Source: Glycine soja (taxonomy: Eukaryota; Streptophyta; Magnoliopsida; Fabales; Fabaceae). Taken from it: a stretch of 64,000 bases of DNA. Shown here piece by piece: positions 12,640 through 22,837 of this stretch. Position numbers and translations under genes: made by a program. The stretch is from the NCBI RefSeq assembly GCF_004193775.1, contig NC_041016.1, positions 33,465,511-33,529,510 of the forward strand, written 5' to 3'. The notes under the pieces are model-generated. The model was not told the origin of the DNA. It ran no database searches and saw only the letters and a list, made by a program, of their open reading frames with translations. Position 1 is the first letter of the stretch. Each line of letters opens with the position of its first letter.

Positions 12640-13345
12640 GTCAAATTCTACACACATAAAATTAAGTAAAGATTAATTAAATATCTATATTAAAAAAATC
12701 AGACTGAGGAGAAAAAAATACCATTTTATTTGTGGTTCCAGTAAACTTATTCAAATATACAATCCATGATTTCATCCTCTAGGTTTTCATGTTAAATTTG
12801 GTGTAATCATGAAATTCTTGAGGCAAATGATTCACATAATTGAATATGATAGTGCTTGGAGTTGGATAAGTGACCTCAACCAAATATAAATCTTTCACTC
12901 TAATTTTGAAACATTTCCCACCAATGTACGTAGTAAAACTTTATCTAATAACCATCAAATAAATTATAAAACTTTAACACTGCGAAAATTTAACCAACAC
13001 AATTTTAATATTTGTTTCAATCTTTTCTTTGAAAATAACGCTGATGGGAATCGAAGGATATTTTTCAATGGATGATAAAAATATATTAGGAAGTTGAACA
13101 AATTCCTTGAGCAAAAGAAAATAATTTTAAATTAGAACACGTTAAAAGAAATCATAAAATCACAAATAATATTTAAAATAAAAATTTCATTATATAAAAC
13201 ATACTTACACATCCAGAAGATACCTCTAAATAAAATTTTGTGTTATTTAATTCTTTAAAAAAATGTTCATGCGGTCACCATAGTATCGCAACAGGATTAA
13301 AATCCATCAGATGGAAAAAGCAAAATGGCAATGGGTTACATAAGT
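12640..13345 (-). pseudogene. Possible broken multi-exon gene remnant, unrecognised
   Basis: On the minus strand, readable peptide blocks are joined by sequences resembling splice sites. Block 1 (about 13320-13215) reads MDFNPVAIL, later HFFKELNNTKFYLEVSSGC, then a GTAAGT donor at about 13208. Block 2 (about 13115-12985) reads EFVQLPNIFLSSIEKYPS with no stop for about 45 codons. Block 3 (about 12930-12740) reads YIGGKCFKIRVKDLYLVEVT and stays open for about 60 codons to a TAG. Arrangement and composition weakly recall plant B3 (REM-type) DNA-binding proteins, but I cannot establish that. AT-rich introns and internal stops suggest a decayed gene. Confidence 0.3.
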
Positions 13346-13716
13346 TGGATTTATATTTATAGAGATATTTAATCCTATCATAAACATGAAATATTTTTTT
13401 TAATTAATTGTTAATTTCTAACAATCAAAACGTGCGGAGAATTTGTAACGTTTTTTTATAATGATTTTTCTTACCGTGGAGTGCATTATTGCATTTTTTT
13501 TAAAATTTATAAATGAATTTGTAACGTATTTTTTGGGCAATGTATCATTGCATATATATTTTGTTCAATTACACATATGTTTATTTTTGGATTCCACATT
13601 AAATTTTTTTTAGAACATCATTACAAACAAATTTATTACAGCGCATCATTTGTCCAAAATAACCCCATCTATTAACTTTTTCCCAAATCTACCCTCACCG
13701 ATCTCATTATATATAT

Positions 13717-13752
13717 ATAGAGAGAGAGAGAGACAGAATAGAGAGAGAGATA
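13717..13752. repeat. (AG)n microsatellite
   Basis: A short TA run leads into imperfect GA/AG units, interrupted by GACAGAATA. Confidence 0.85.
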
Positions 13753-13845
13753 AACATGAGAGGAATTTTCAGTATAAAAAAAATATGAGAGGAATTTTGT
13801 TAATCTTTATTCAAAACTGAATATTTGCATTTACTACTCAATGTA

Positions 13846-15106
13846 GGCGAATTGACCAATAAGGGTTTCTTTTACAAAATATTTTTTAAATATGTTTCTT
13901 TTACAAAGTATTTTTTAAATACGGTTTGTTTTGAAAGATATTACATGGAGGGTTTGTTTTGGTCAGATTTCACCATTACTGTAAGCAAATCACATCCACG
14001 TGGCAACAACATGACATTTCGTCATTGACGTTGGCGAAACCCCTACACAACTGCGTCCATGGCATGCATTTCACCAACCGTGTGTGCGAAATAGGTACAA
14101 CTTTTCAGAGCTTAGCTTTTCAGCAGCACAGGAGCTTTTCACGTGGTCTAACTTTTCAGGGCAAAGTTTTTATTTTTTCTATTTTTAAAAATCATAAACA
14201 AATAAAATATTATAAAAAATAAAAATTATTTAAAAATATTTTTATATTATTTGCACGATACTATTATTTTTTAATTCAATTGCATTAATAGTTTTATTTT
14301 TTTAAATTTTTTTAATTCTTATTTTTAACTAAAATTTAATTCCAAACATTTAAATTTTCTGAATAAAATTATGTATTACTAAAATGAAAATTAAAAAATG
14401 CAAAAAAGTAACAAAATTATTATGTAATTGTATCTAAGTGCATGTTGCCTTTGAATAATTTTATTGGTATTATTAATGGTGTTGACTACTACCCTATTTT
14501 TTTTTATTACGCTAGTGTTTTACCATTGTTAGAAAGTTGACACCAAACACAAATAAATTTCTTAAGTTAATTTAAATTTAAATATTTGGAATTAAATTTT
14601 AGTTAAAAAATAAGAATTAACAAAAAATTAAAAAGAAACATAAAACTATTAATGCAATTGAATTAAAAAAATAATAGTATCGTACAAATAATATAAAAAT
14701 ATTTTTAAATAATTATTATTATTTTATTTGCTTTCTCAACTCGCATGATTTTTTAAAATGTTTTACATGTAATATTTTATTTGTTTATGATTTTTAAAAA
14801 TAGAAAAAATAAAAAACTTTGCCCTGAAAAGCTAGGCCATGTGAAAAACTCTTGCCCTGCTGAAAAGCTAAGCTCTTGAAAAGTTATACCTATTTCGCAC
14901 ACACGGTTGGCGAAATGCATGCCATGGACGCAGCTTTGGAGGGGTTTCGCCAACGTCAGTGACAAAGTTATACCTATTGCCACGTGGATGTGATTCGCTT
15001 ATAGTGATGGCGAAATCTGACCAAAACAAACCCCCTGCAATATTTTTCAAAACAAATCCTATTTGGGAAATACTTTGTAAAAGAAATCCTTATTGATCAA
15101 TTTGTC
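13846..15106. mobile_element. Foldback Mutator-like element with ~0.5-kb inverted arms
   Basis: The two halves are near-complementary. The left arm runs from 13846 (GGCGAATTGACCAATAAGGG) to about 14358 and the right arm from about 14570 to 15106, with a ~210-bp AT-rich spacer. It is flanked by a perfect 10-bp direct repeat ACTCAATGTA (13836-13845 and 15107-15116), a target-duplication length typical of Mutator-like elements. There is no transposase. Short open frames in the arms mirror one another and have no domain. Transcription through it would give a long hairpin RNA. Confidence 0.82.
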
Positions 15107-15561
15107 ACTCAATGTATGGACATGTGGAGAGACTAGGAGAAGAAATAAAGAAAGAACTTATTCTGTTGAAGACGTAGACGCCAAACTATGGCAAGCACAT
15201 ATATTTATTTTCAGTTTACTTGACATACATTATTTATCATCAAATCACATATATAAAAATTTATGAACATTGGTAACAATTATTTTAAAAAGTCAAATTT
15301 ATTTAGTTTTTATCTTATTTTTTAATTTATTTTAATCCTTTATCTTTAAAATTTTTTACTCTGATCCTTTATCTTTTTAAAAAGATTCAAAATAATTCTT
15401 TCATTAGTTTAAAATTAGTACCATTAAAATAATCTAATACCCTAAATACTGTCACAAAAAAAAAAGCAACCATGCATAATGATTTCATCTTTCACAAATC
15501 ATAATTCCCTTTTTCTTAAATAAAAAATTACAAACTTCACACAATTTAATTAACGATTTAG

Positions 15562-15840
15562 TTTTCGCTTGGTTTGTCCTCGAACCACATTGTACTGGGA
15601 GAGATGATTGTTCTGATACCATTTATAATGCCCTTGATTTTTAACTTTTTTGGCAGCTCTCATACTAAGATACTTCACGTGGTCGCACTCACTCAATATC
15701 CTTGTTGGTCAGAATCCTTTGTAGGTAGTCCTTTCCAAGATCTCAAAAATCAGTTTTGCCTACTTCTATGATCAATAATTGACCTCACAAACGAACACAA
15801 GATTTTTCTACGTCTTTTGTTCTCACTCACATTGTAACGA
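15562..15840 (-). mobile_element. Cassandra-type TRIM fragment
   Basis: Homologous to the array at 44.69-46.94 kb. It includes part of the internal domain with a minus-strand primer site (TGGTATCAGAAC at about 15612-15623) and part of an LTR from about 15624, whose end has decayed from TGTAACACCC to TATAATGCCC. The LTR is cut near 15835 before the 5S-like portion. Confidence 0.7.
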
Positions 15841-15998
15841 CCTGACTTGTTGCTACGATATCATTACTCTAAAAATCAACATTTCAAATTTAACTGAAAG
15901 TTCCATTAATTTGATTATAAAAATGGGGGTAAAATTGTTCGTGATATACATTCACCAAACAATGTACAAATACGTGAATAAATGCATACATACATACA

Positions 15999-16075
<77 letters not shown>

Positions 16076-16810
16076 CCACTATACATCATTCACATGTCAG
16101 AACATAATTCAGTTTTTACATGTATTTAAACTTGAGATTTACATGCCCAATAAAAAAGAACTAAGGAACAAACTAAGGAAGAGTTGATAACAAAACACAA
16201 CTCTCTCACAAAATTAATTTCAACGTTGTCACATCGGCTTAGCTGCTTCAACAAAAGAATCTTCCTCCAACATCAACTATTGATGCTCTTCTGATGAGCG
16301 AAGGTTCACGATCATCATAGATACCAACCACACAGTACAAAATTGCAAGGATGAGTTTATTATAAAAGATTAGCAAACACCAGATGACAATGATTAGCAA
16401 GAAAGCAATAACAATAACCATAATCATTCTCAATAATTCATCAGTTTAACATACACTTAACAAATTAGTCATCAACTTTTTCCACAATTCAAATCAATTA
16501 TGCTCAGAATGATGCAAGTGCCTGACTCAACTTTCAAATGTAAGGTGGTACTATTCGTCAGGAAATAGCCTAAGTGTGTTCATATGACACTCTCACTTAG
16601 GAAAACTATGTAGCAATTGTCGAGGTCACCCTGTTGTAGATAGGCAACTCCCCCCTTATGTTGATCAGCACAAGTCTAAAGGGAGTTTCAAACTGAGTGA
16701 TATGTCCTCAAGTGCCAACATTTTTCCTCATGAAAAACCATAGGTACTTACTGACAAAGTTTATACTATTTATACACAATTATGCATTATGAAACATGGG
16801 CACCATCAAT
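15834..16810. other. Unclassified repeat-like DNA around the SIRE target site
   Basis: Begins with TGTAACGACC, which resembles the start of some gypsy LTRs. On the minus strand a TATA-like GTGTATAAATAG lies near 16770. It continues on the far side of the SIRE insertion (26745 on). Probably an old LTR retrotransposon piece, but I cannot find both ends. Confidence 0.35.
15985..16071. repeat. (CATA)n then (TA)n microsatellite
   Basis: About ten CATA units run directly into about 23 TA units. The apparent open frame across it is a repeat artefact. Confidence 0.95.
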
Positions 16811-16990
16811 GCAGTTGTTAGTGCTTAGCTCTACTGAGTTTTTAAAAGATTGGCTAAAGTTTTGTTAAAACATAAGCACTTAGACAATGAAGGAAAGCTG
16901 GAGTTGCTGCACATGATGTCCAACGTTATGTCAAAGAATAAGATCGGGCTGCACAATGCACAAGGCAAGATGAAATGTCGAATGAAGAAT

Positions 16991-17221
16991 TGAAGCTGCA
17001 GGATTCACGATGTCGGATACAATGTCCAGGACATCCTGCCCGAAAATACTGGAATTGCTAAAAGCATTGAAGCTGCAGGATCCACGATGTCGGATACAAT
17101 GTCCAGGACATCCTGCCCGAAAATACTGGAGTTGCTAAAAGCATTGAAGCTGCAGGATCCACGATGTCGGATACGATGTCCAGGACATCTGGCCCGAAAA
17201 TACTGGACATATAAATCTGCT
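16991..17221 (+). repeat. 77-bp tandem units inside the SIRE 5' LTR
   Basis: Units start at 16991, 17068 and 17145 with TGAAGCTGCAGGAT. Each contains ACGATGTCGGATAC and CCAGGACATC. The 3' LTR has only two units (from about 25768), which accounts exactly for the 77-bp length difference between the LTRs. Confidence 0.95.
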
Positions 17222-17468
17222 ATATCTTTAACAGATTATTGTGCAGTTAGCAAGAGATAAGATGATCTATCTTTAGGAACGAATTAAAAGATAATTAAAG
17301 TTCGAATTACAAACTAGAAGAGTTCGTTCAGGGATTAAAGATTAAAGATTAAAGATAAAAAAACTAAAAGATCAAACTGTATCTTTTAGATCTTTAAGTG
17401 CAGATTTTTTCAGAAGAATGATAGATCTCATCCAGCACAAGAAGTTGCAGCCCAGATACGCTCACTGC

Positions 17469-17477
17469 TATATAAAC
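17469..17477 (+). promoter_or_regulatory. LTR TATA box
   Basis: TATATAAAC within CTGCTATATAAACACG. The same site is in the 3' LTR near 26169. This is the probable start region for the element's genomic RNA. Confidence 0.65.
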
Positions 17478-18040
17478 ACGAAGGCTGCACGAGTTCTGTA
17501 CCAAGTCCGGGATTGAAGAGTTATTTTGTGAGTTTTGGGACTTGAGTGTTTTGTGAGCCACCTTGATGGTACCCTAACATCAAGTGTTGGACCTGAGTGT
17601 GTAGAGTTGATCTCTAGTGTGTAGAGTTGATCTCTAGTGTGTAGAGTTGATCTCTAGTGTGTAGAGTTGATCTCTTTTGTTCAGAGAGCAATCTCTGGTG
17701 TGTCTTTGATTTATTTGTAAACACGGGAGTGTGATTGAGAGGGAGTGAGCGGGGTTCTCATATCTAAGAGTGGCTCTTAGGTAGAGATTGCACGGGTAGT
17801 GGTTAGGTGAGAAGGTTGTAAACAGTGGCTGTTAGACCTTGAACTAACACTATTTTAGTGGATTTCCTCCCTGGCTTGGTAGCCCCCAGATGTAGGTGAG
17901 GTTGCACCGAACTGGGTTAACAATTCTCTTGTGTTATATACTTGTTTAATCTGTTCATACAGTCAAACATAATCTGCATGTTCTGAAGCGTGATGTCGTG
18001 ACATCCTGTACGACATCTGTCCTTGGTATCAGAATTTCAA

Positions 18041-18053
18041 TTGATATCAGAGC
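18041..18053 (+). promoter_or_regulatory. Primer binding site of SIRE
   Basis: TTGATATCAGAGC begins 2 nt after the LTR and matches 11 of 12 bases of the initiator-Met tRNA complement TGGTATCAGAGC. A second, partial copy (TTGGTATCAGA) lies just inside the LTR end at 18023-18033. Confidence 0.8.
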
Positions 18054-18097
18054 AGGCACTCGAAATCACTGAGTGAGATCTAGGGAGATAAATTCTG

Positions 18098-21000
18098 ATG
18101 AACATGGAGAAAGAAGGAGGACCAGTGAACAGACCACCAATTCTTGATGGAACCAACTATGAATACTGGAAAGCAAGAATGGTGGCCTTCCTCAAATCAC
18201 TGGATAGCAGAACCTGGAAAGCTGTCATCAAAGGCTGGGAACATCCCAAGATGCTGGACACAGAAGGAAAGCCCTCTAATGAATTGAAGCCAGAAGAAGA
18301 CTGGACAAAAGAAGAAGACGAATTGGCACTTGGAAACTCCAAAGCTTTGAATGCTCTATTCAATGGAGTTGACAAGAATATCTTCAGACTGATCAACACA
18401 TGCACAGTGGCCAAGGATGCATGGGAGATCCTGAAAACCACTCATGAAGGAACCTCCAAAGTGAAGATGTCCAGATTGCAACTATTGGCCACAAAATTCG
18501 AAAATCTGAAGATGAAGGAGGAAGAATGTATTCATGACTTCCACATGAACATTCTTGAAATTGCCAATGCTTGCACTGCCTTGGGAGAGAGGATGACAGA
18601 TGAAAAGCTGGTGAGAAAGATCCTCAGATCCTTGCCTAAGAGATTTGACATGAAAGTCACTGCAATAGAGGAGGCCCAAGACATTTGCAACATGAGAGTA
18701 GATGAACTCATTGGTTCCCTTCAAACCTTTGAGCTAGGACTCTCGGATAGGGCTGAAAAGAAGAGCAAGAATTTGGCTTTCGTGTCCAATGATGAAGGAG
18801 AAGAAGATGAGTATGACCTGGATACTGATGAAGGTCTGACTAACGCAGTTGTGCTCCTTGGAAAACAGTTCAACAAAGTGATGAACAGAATGGACAGGAG
18901 GCAGAAACCACATGTCCGGAACATCCCTTTCGACATCAGGAAAGGTAGTGAATACCAGAAAAGGTCAGATGAAAAGCCCAGTCACAGCAAAGGAATTCAA
19001 TGCCGTGGGTGTGAAGGCTTTGGACACATCAAAGCTGAATGTCCCACTCATCTCAAGAAGCAGAGGAAAGGACTTTCTGTAAGTCGGTCTGATGATACAG
19101 AGAGTGAACAAGAAAGTGATTCTGACAGAGATGTGAATGCACTCACTGGGAGATTTGACTCTGCTGAAGATTCAAGTGATACAGATAGTGAAATCACTTT
19201 TGATGAGCTTGCTATATCCTATAGAGAACTATGCATCAAAAGTGAGAAAATTCTTCAGCAGGAAGCACAACTGAAGAAGGTCATTGCAAATCTGGAGGCT
19301 GAGAAGGAGGCACATGAAGAGGAGATCTCTGAGCTTAAAGGAGAAGTTGGTTTTCTGAACTCTAAACTGGAAAACATGACAAAATCAATAAAGATGCTGA
19401 ATAAAGGCTCAGATACGCTTGATGAGGTGCTACAGCTTGGAAAGAAGGTTGGAAACCAGAGAGGACTTGGATTTAATCCTAAGTCTGCTGGCAGAACAAC
19501 CATGACAGAATTTGTTCCTGCCAAAAACAGCACTGGAGCCACGATGTCACAACATCGGTCTCGACATCATGGAACGCAGCAGAAAAGGAGCAAAAGAAAG
19601 AAGTGGAGGTGTCACTACTGTGGCAAGTATGGTCACATAAAGCCCTTTTGCTATCATTTACATGGTCATCCACATCATGGAACTCAAAGTAGCAGCAGTG
19701 GAAGGAAGATGATGTGGGTTCCAAAACACAAGACTGTTAGTCTTGTTGTTCATACTTCACTTAGAGCATCAGCTAAGGAAGATTGGTACCTAGATAGCGG
19801 CTGTTCCAGACACATGACAGGAGTCAAAGAATTCCTGGTGAACATTGAACCTTGCTCCACTAGCTATGTGACATTTGGAGATGGCTCTAAAGGAAAGATC
19901 ACTGGAATGGGAAAGCTAGTCCATGATGGACTTCCTAGTCTGGACAAAGTCCTGCTGGTGAAGGGACTGACTGCAAACTTGATCAGCATCAGTCAGCTGT
20001 GTGATGAAGGATTCAATGTAAACTTCACAAAGTCAGAATGCTTGGTGACAAATGAGAAGAGTGAAGTTCTAATGAAGGGCAGCAGATCAAAGGACAACTG
20101 CTACCTATGGACACCTCAAGAAACCAGTTACTCCTCCACATGTCTATTCTCCAAAGAAGATGAAGTCAAAATATGGCATCAAAGATTTGGACATCTGCAC
20201 TTAAGAGGCATGAAGAAAATCATTGACAAAGGTGCTGTTAGAGGCATTCCCAATCTGAAAATAGAAGAAGGCAGAATTTGTGGTGAATGTCAGATTGGAA
20301 AGCAAGTCAAGATGTCCCACCAGAAGCTTCAACATCAGACCACTTCCAGGGTGCTGGAACTACTTCACATGGACTTGATGGGGCCTATGCAAGTTGAAAG
20401 CCTTGGAGGAAAGAGGTATGCCTATGTTGTTGTGGATGATTTCTCCAGATTTACCTGGGTCAACTTTATCAGAGAAAAATTAGACACCTTTGAAGTATTC
20501 AAGGAGTTGAGTCTAAGACTTCAAAGAGAAAAAGACTGTGTCATCAAGAGAATCAGGAGTGACCATGGCAGAGAGTTTGAAAATAGCAGGTATACTGAAT
20601 TCTGCACATCTGAAGGCATCACTCATGAGTTCTCTGCAGCCATTACACCACAACAGAATGGCATAGTTGAGAGGAAAAACAGGACTTTGCAAGAGGCTGC
20701 TAGGGTCATGCTTCATGCCAAAGAACTTCCCTATAATCTCTGGGCTGAAGCCATGAATACAGCATGCTACATCCACAACAGAGTCACACTTAGAAGAGGG
20801 ACTCCAACCACACTGTATGAAATCTGGAAAGGGAGGAAGCCAACTGTCAAGCACTTCCACATCTTTGGAAGTCCATGTTACATTTTGGCAGATAGAGAGC
20901 AAAGGAGAAAGATGGATCCCAAGAGTGATGCAGGGATATTCCTGGGATACTCTACAAACAGCAGAGCATATAGAGTATTAAATTCCAGAACCAGAACTGT

Positions 21001-22831
21001 GATGGAATCCATCAATGTGGTTGTTGATGATCTAACTCCAGCAAGAAAGAAGGATGTCGAAGAAGATGTCAGAACATCGGGAGACAATGGAGCAGATACA
21101 GCTAAAAGTGCAGAAAATGCAGAAAACTCTGATTCTGCTATAGATGAACCAAACATCAATCAACCTGACAAGAGACCCTCCATTAGAATCCAGAAGATGC
21201 ACCCCAAGGAGCTGATTATAGGAGATCCAAACAGAGGGGTCACTACAAGATCAAGGGAGATTGAGATTGTCTCCAATTCATGCTTTGTCTCCAAAATTGA
21301 GCCCAAAAATGTGAAAGAGGCACTGACTGATGAGTTCTGGATCAATGCTATGCAAGAAGAATTGGAGCAATTCAAAAGGAATGAAGTCTGGGAGCTAGTT
21401 CCGAGACCCGAGGGAACTAATGTGATTGGCACCAAGTGGATCTTCAAGAACAAAACCAATGAAGAAGGTGTTATAACCAGAAATAAGGCCAGACTTGTTG
21501 CTCAAGGCTACACTCAGATTGAAGGTGTAGACTTTGATGAAACTTTCGCTCCAGTTGCTAGACTTGAGTCCATCAGATTGTTACTTGGTGTAGCTTGCAT
21601 CCTCAAATTCAAGCTGTACCAAATGGATGTGAAGAGCGCGTTTCTGAATGGATACCTGAATATAGAAGCCTATGTGGAGCAGCCAAAGGGATTTATAGAT
21701 CCAACTCATCCAGATCATGTATACAGGCTCAAGAAGGCTCTCTATGGATTGAAGCAAGCTCCAAGAGCTTGGTATGAAAGGCTAACAGAGTTCCTTACTC
21801 AGCAAGGGTATAGGAAGGGAGGAATTGACAAGACCCTCTTTGTCAAACAAGATGCTGAAAACTTGATGATAGCACAGATATATGTTGATGACATTGTGTT
21901 TGGAGGGATGTCGAATGAGATGCTTCGACATTTTGTCCAACAGATGCAATCTGAATTTGAGATGAGTCTTGTTGGAGAGCTGACTTATTTTCTGGGACTC
22001 CAAGTGAAGCAGATGGAAGACTCCATATTCCTCTCACAAAGCAAGTATGCAAAGAACATTGTCAAGAAGTTTGGGATGGAAAATGCCAGCCATAAAAGAA
22101 CACCTGCACCTACTCACTTGAAGCTGTCAAAGGATGAAGCTGGCACCAGTGTTGATCAAAGTCTGTACAGAAGCATGATTGGGAGCTTACTATATTTAAC
22201 AGCTAGCAGACCTGACATCACCTATGCAGTAGGTGTTTGTGCAAGATATCAAGCCAATCCCAAGATAAGTCACTTGAATCAAGTAAAGAGAATTCTGAAA
22301 TATGTAAATGGCACCAGTGACTATGGGATTATGTACTGTCATTGTTCAGGTTCAATGCTGGTCGGGTATTGTGATGCTGATTGGGCTGGAAGTGCAGATG
22401 ACAGAAAAAGCACTTCTGGTGGATGTTTCTATTTGGGAAACAATCTTATTTCATGGTTCAGCAAGAAACAAAACTGTGTGTCCCTATCTACTGCTGAAGC
22501 AGAGTATATTGCAGCAGGAAGCAGCTGTTCACAACTAGTTTGGATGAAGCAGATGCTCAAGGAGTACAATGTCGAACAAGATGTCATGACATTGTACTGT
22601 GACAACTTGAGTGCTATTAATATTTCTAAAAATCCTGTGCAACACAGCAGAACCAAGCACATTGACATTAGACATCACTATATCAGAGAGCTTGTTGATG
22701 ATAAAGTTATCACACTGGAGCATGTTGAGACTGAGGAACAAATAGCGGATATTTTCACAAAGGCATTGGATGCAAATCAGTTTGAAAAACTGAGGGGCAA
22801 GCTGGGCATTTGTCTGCTAGAGGAATTATAG
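18098..22831 (+). CDS. gag-pol: SIRE gag-pol polyprotein
   Basis: One uninterrupted 1577-aa frame encodes the capsid and all enzymes of a Ty1/copia element. Gag occupies about residues 1-540, with zinc knuckles starting at C302 (CRGCEGFGHIKAEC) and C505 (CHYCGKYGHIKPFC). The protease active site is DSG at D566. The integrase has an HHCC finger from H694 and a D759, D822, E858 triad with the expected 35-residue D-E spacing. RT has YVDD at 1262-1265, and RNase H begins near D1426 (CDADWAG). All catalytic residues are present. The ATG at 18098 is the first in frame after the PBS. The frame ends in UAG followed by CAG CTA, a readthrough context, so a longer fusion is expected at low frequency. 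Confidence 0.97.
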   Translation: MNMEKEGGPVNRPPILDGTNYEYWKARMVAFLKSLDSRTWKAVIKGWEHPKMLDTEGKPSNELKPEEDWTKEEDELALGNSKALNALFNGVDKNIFRLINTCTVAKDAWEILKTTHEGTSKVKMSRLQLLATKFENLKMKEEECIHDFHMNILEIANACTALGERMTDEKLVRKILRSLPKRFDMKVTAIEEAQDICNMRVDELIGSLQTFELGLSDRAEKKSKNLAFVSNDEGEEDEYDLDTDEGLTNAVVLLGKQFNKVMNRMDRRQKPHVRNIPFDIRKGSEYQKRSDEKPSHSKGIQCRGCEGFGHIKAECPTHLKKQRKGLSVSRSDDTESEQESDSDRDVNALTGRFDSAEDSSDTDSEITFDELAISYRELCIKSEKILQQEAQLKKVIANLEAEKEAHEEEISELKGEVGFLNSKLENMTKSIKMLNKGSDTLDEVLQLGKKVGNQRGLGFNPKSAGRTTMTEFVPAKNSTGATMSQHRSRHHGTQQKRSKRKKWRCHYCGKYGHIKPFCYHLHGHPHHGTQSSSSGRKMMWVPKHKTVSLVVHTSLRASAKEDWYLDSGCSRHMTGVKEFLVNIEPCSTSYVTFGDGSKGKITGMGKLVHDGLPSLDKVLLVKGLTANLISISQLCDEGFNVNFTKSECLVTNEKSEVLMKGSRSKDNCYLWTPQETSYSSTCLFSKEDEVKIWHQRFGHLHLRGMKKIIDKGAVRGIPNLKIEEGRICGECQIGKQVKMSHQKLQHQTTSRVLELLHMDLMGPMQVESLGGKRYAYVVVDDFSRFTWVNFIREKLDTFEVFKELSLRLQREKDCVIKRIRSDHGREFENSRYTEFCTSEGITHEFSAAITPQQNGIVERKNRTLQEAARVMLHAKELPYNLWAEAMNTACYIHNRVTLRRGTPTTLYEIWKGRKPTVKHFHIFGSPCYILADREQRRKMDPKSDAGIFLGYSTNSRAYRVLNSRTRTVMESINVVVDDLTPARKKDVEEDVRTSGDNGADTAKSAENAENSDSAIDEPNINQPDKRPSIRIQKMHPKELIIGDPNRGVTTRSREIEIVSNSCFVSKIEPKNVKEALTDEFWINAMQEELEQFKRNEVWELVPRPEGTNVIGTKWIFKNKTNEEGVITRNKARLVAQGYTQIEGVDFDETFAPVARLESIRLLLGVACILKFKLYQMDVKSAFLNGYLNIEAYVEQPKGFIDPTHPDHVYRLKKALYGLKQAPRAWYERLTEFLTQQGYRKGGIDKTLFVKQDAENLMIAQIYVDDIVFGGMSNEMLRHFVQQMQSEFEMSLVGELTYFLGLQVKQMEDSIFLSQSKYAKNIVKKFGMENASHKRTPAPTHLKLSKDEAGTSVDQSLYRSMIGSLLYLTASRPDITYAVGVCARYQANPKISHLNQVKRILKYVNGTSDYGIMYCHCSGSMLVGYCDADWAGSADDRKSTSGGCFYLGNNLISWFSKKQNCVSLSTAEAEYIAAGSSCSQLVWMKQMLKEYNVEQDVMTLYCDNLSAINISKNPVQHSRTKHIDIRHHYIRELVDDKVITLEHVETEEQIADIFTKALDANQFEKLRGKLGICLLEEL

Positions 22832-22837
22832 CAGCTA
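22829..22837 (+). promoter_or_regulatory. UAG stop-readthrough signal
   Basis: TAG CAG CTA fits the TAG-CAR-YYA context known to promote stop-codon suppression in plants, and reported for SIRE1. From here to 24907 the frame is open, so suppression would fuse the accessory protein to RNase H. Confidence 0.85.

Larger units (their letters stand above)
16816..18039 (+). repeat. 5' LTR of SIRE element
   Basis: Starts TGTTAGTGC and ends ATTTCA. The TATA box TATATAAAC lies at 17469-17477. It has three 77-bp tandem units (16991-17221) where the 3' LTR has two, and four ~20-bp units (GTGTGTAGAGTTGATCTCTA type) at about 17597-17674. GATGTC/GACATC motifs cluster in the 77-bp units and near the 3' end (17991-18017). 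Confidence 0.96.

Noticed and set aside
15779..16129. 116-aa ORF
   Set aside because: Much of it is translated (CATA)n/(TA)n microsatellite.
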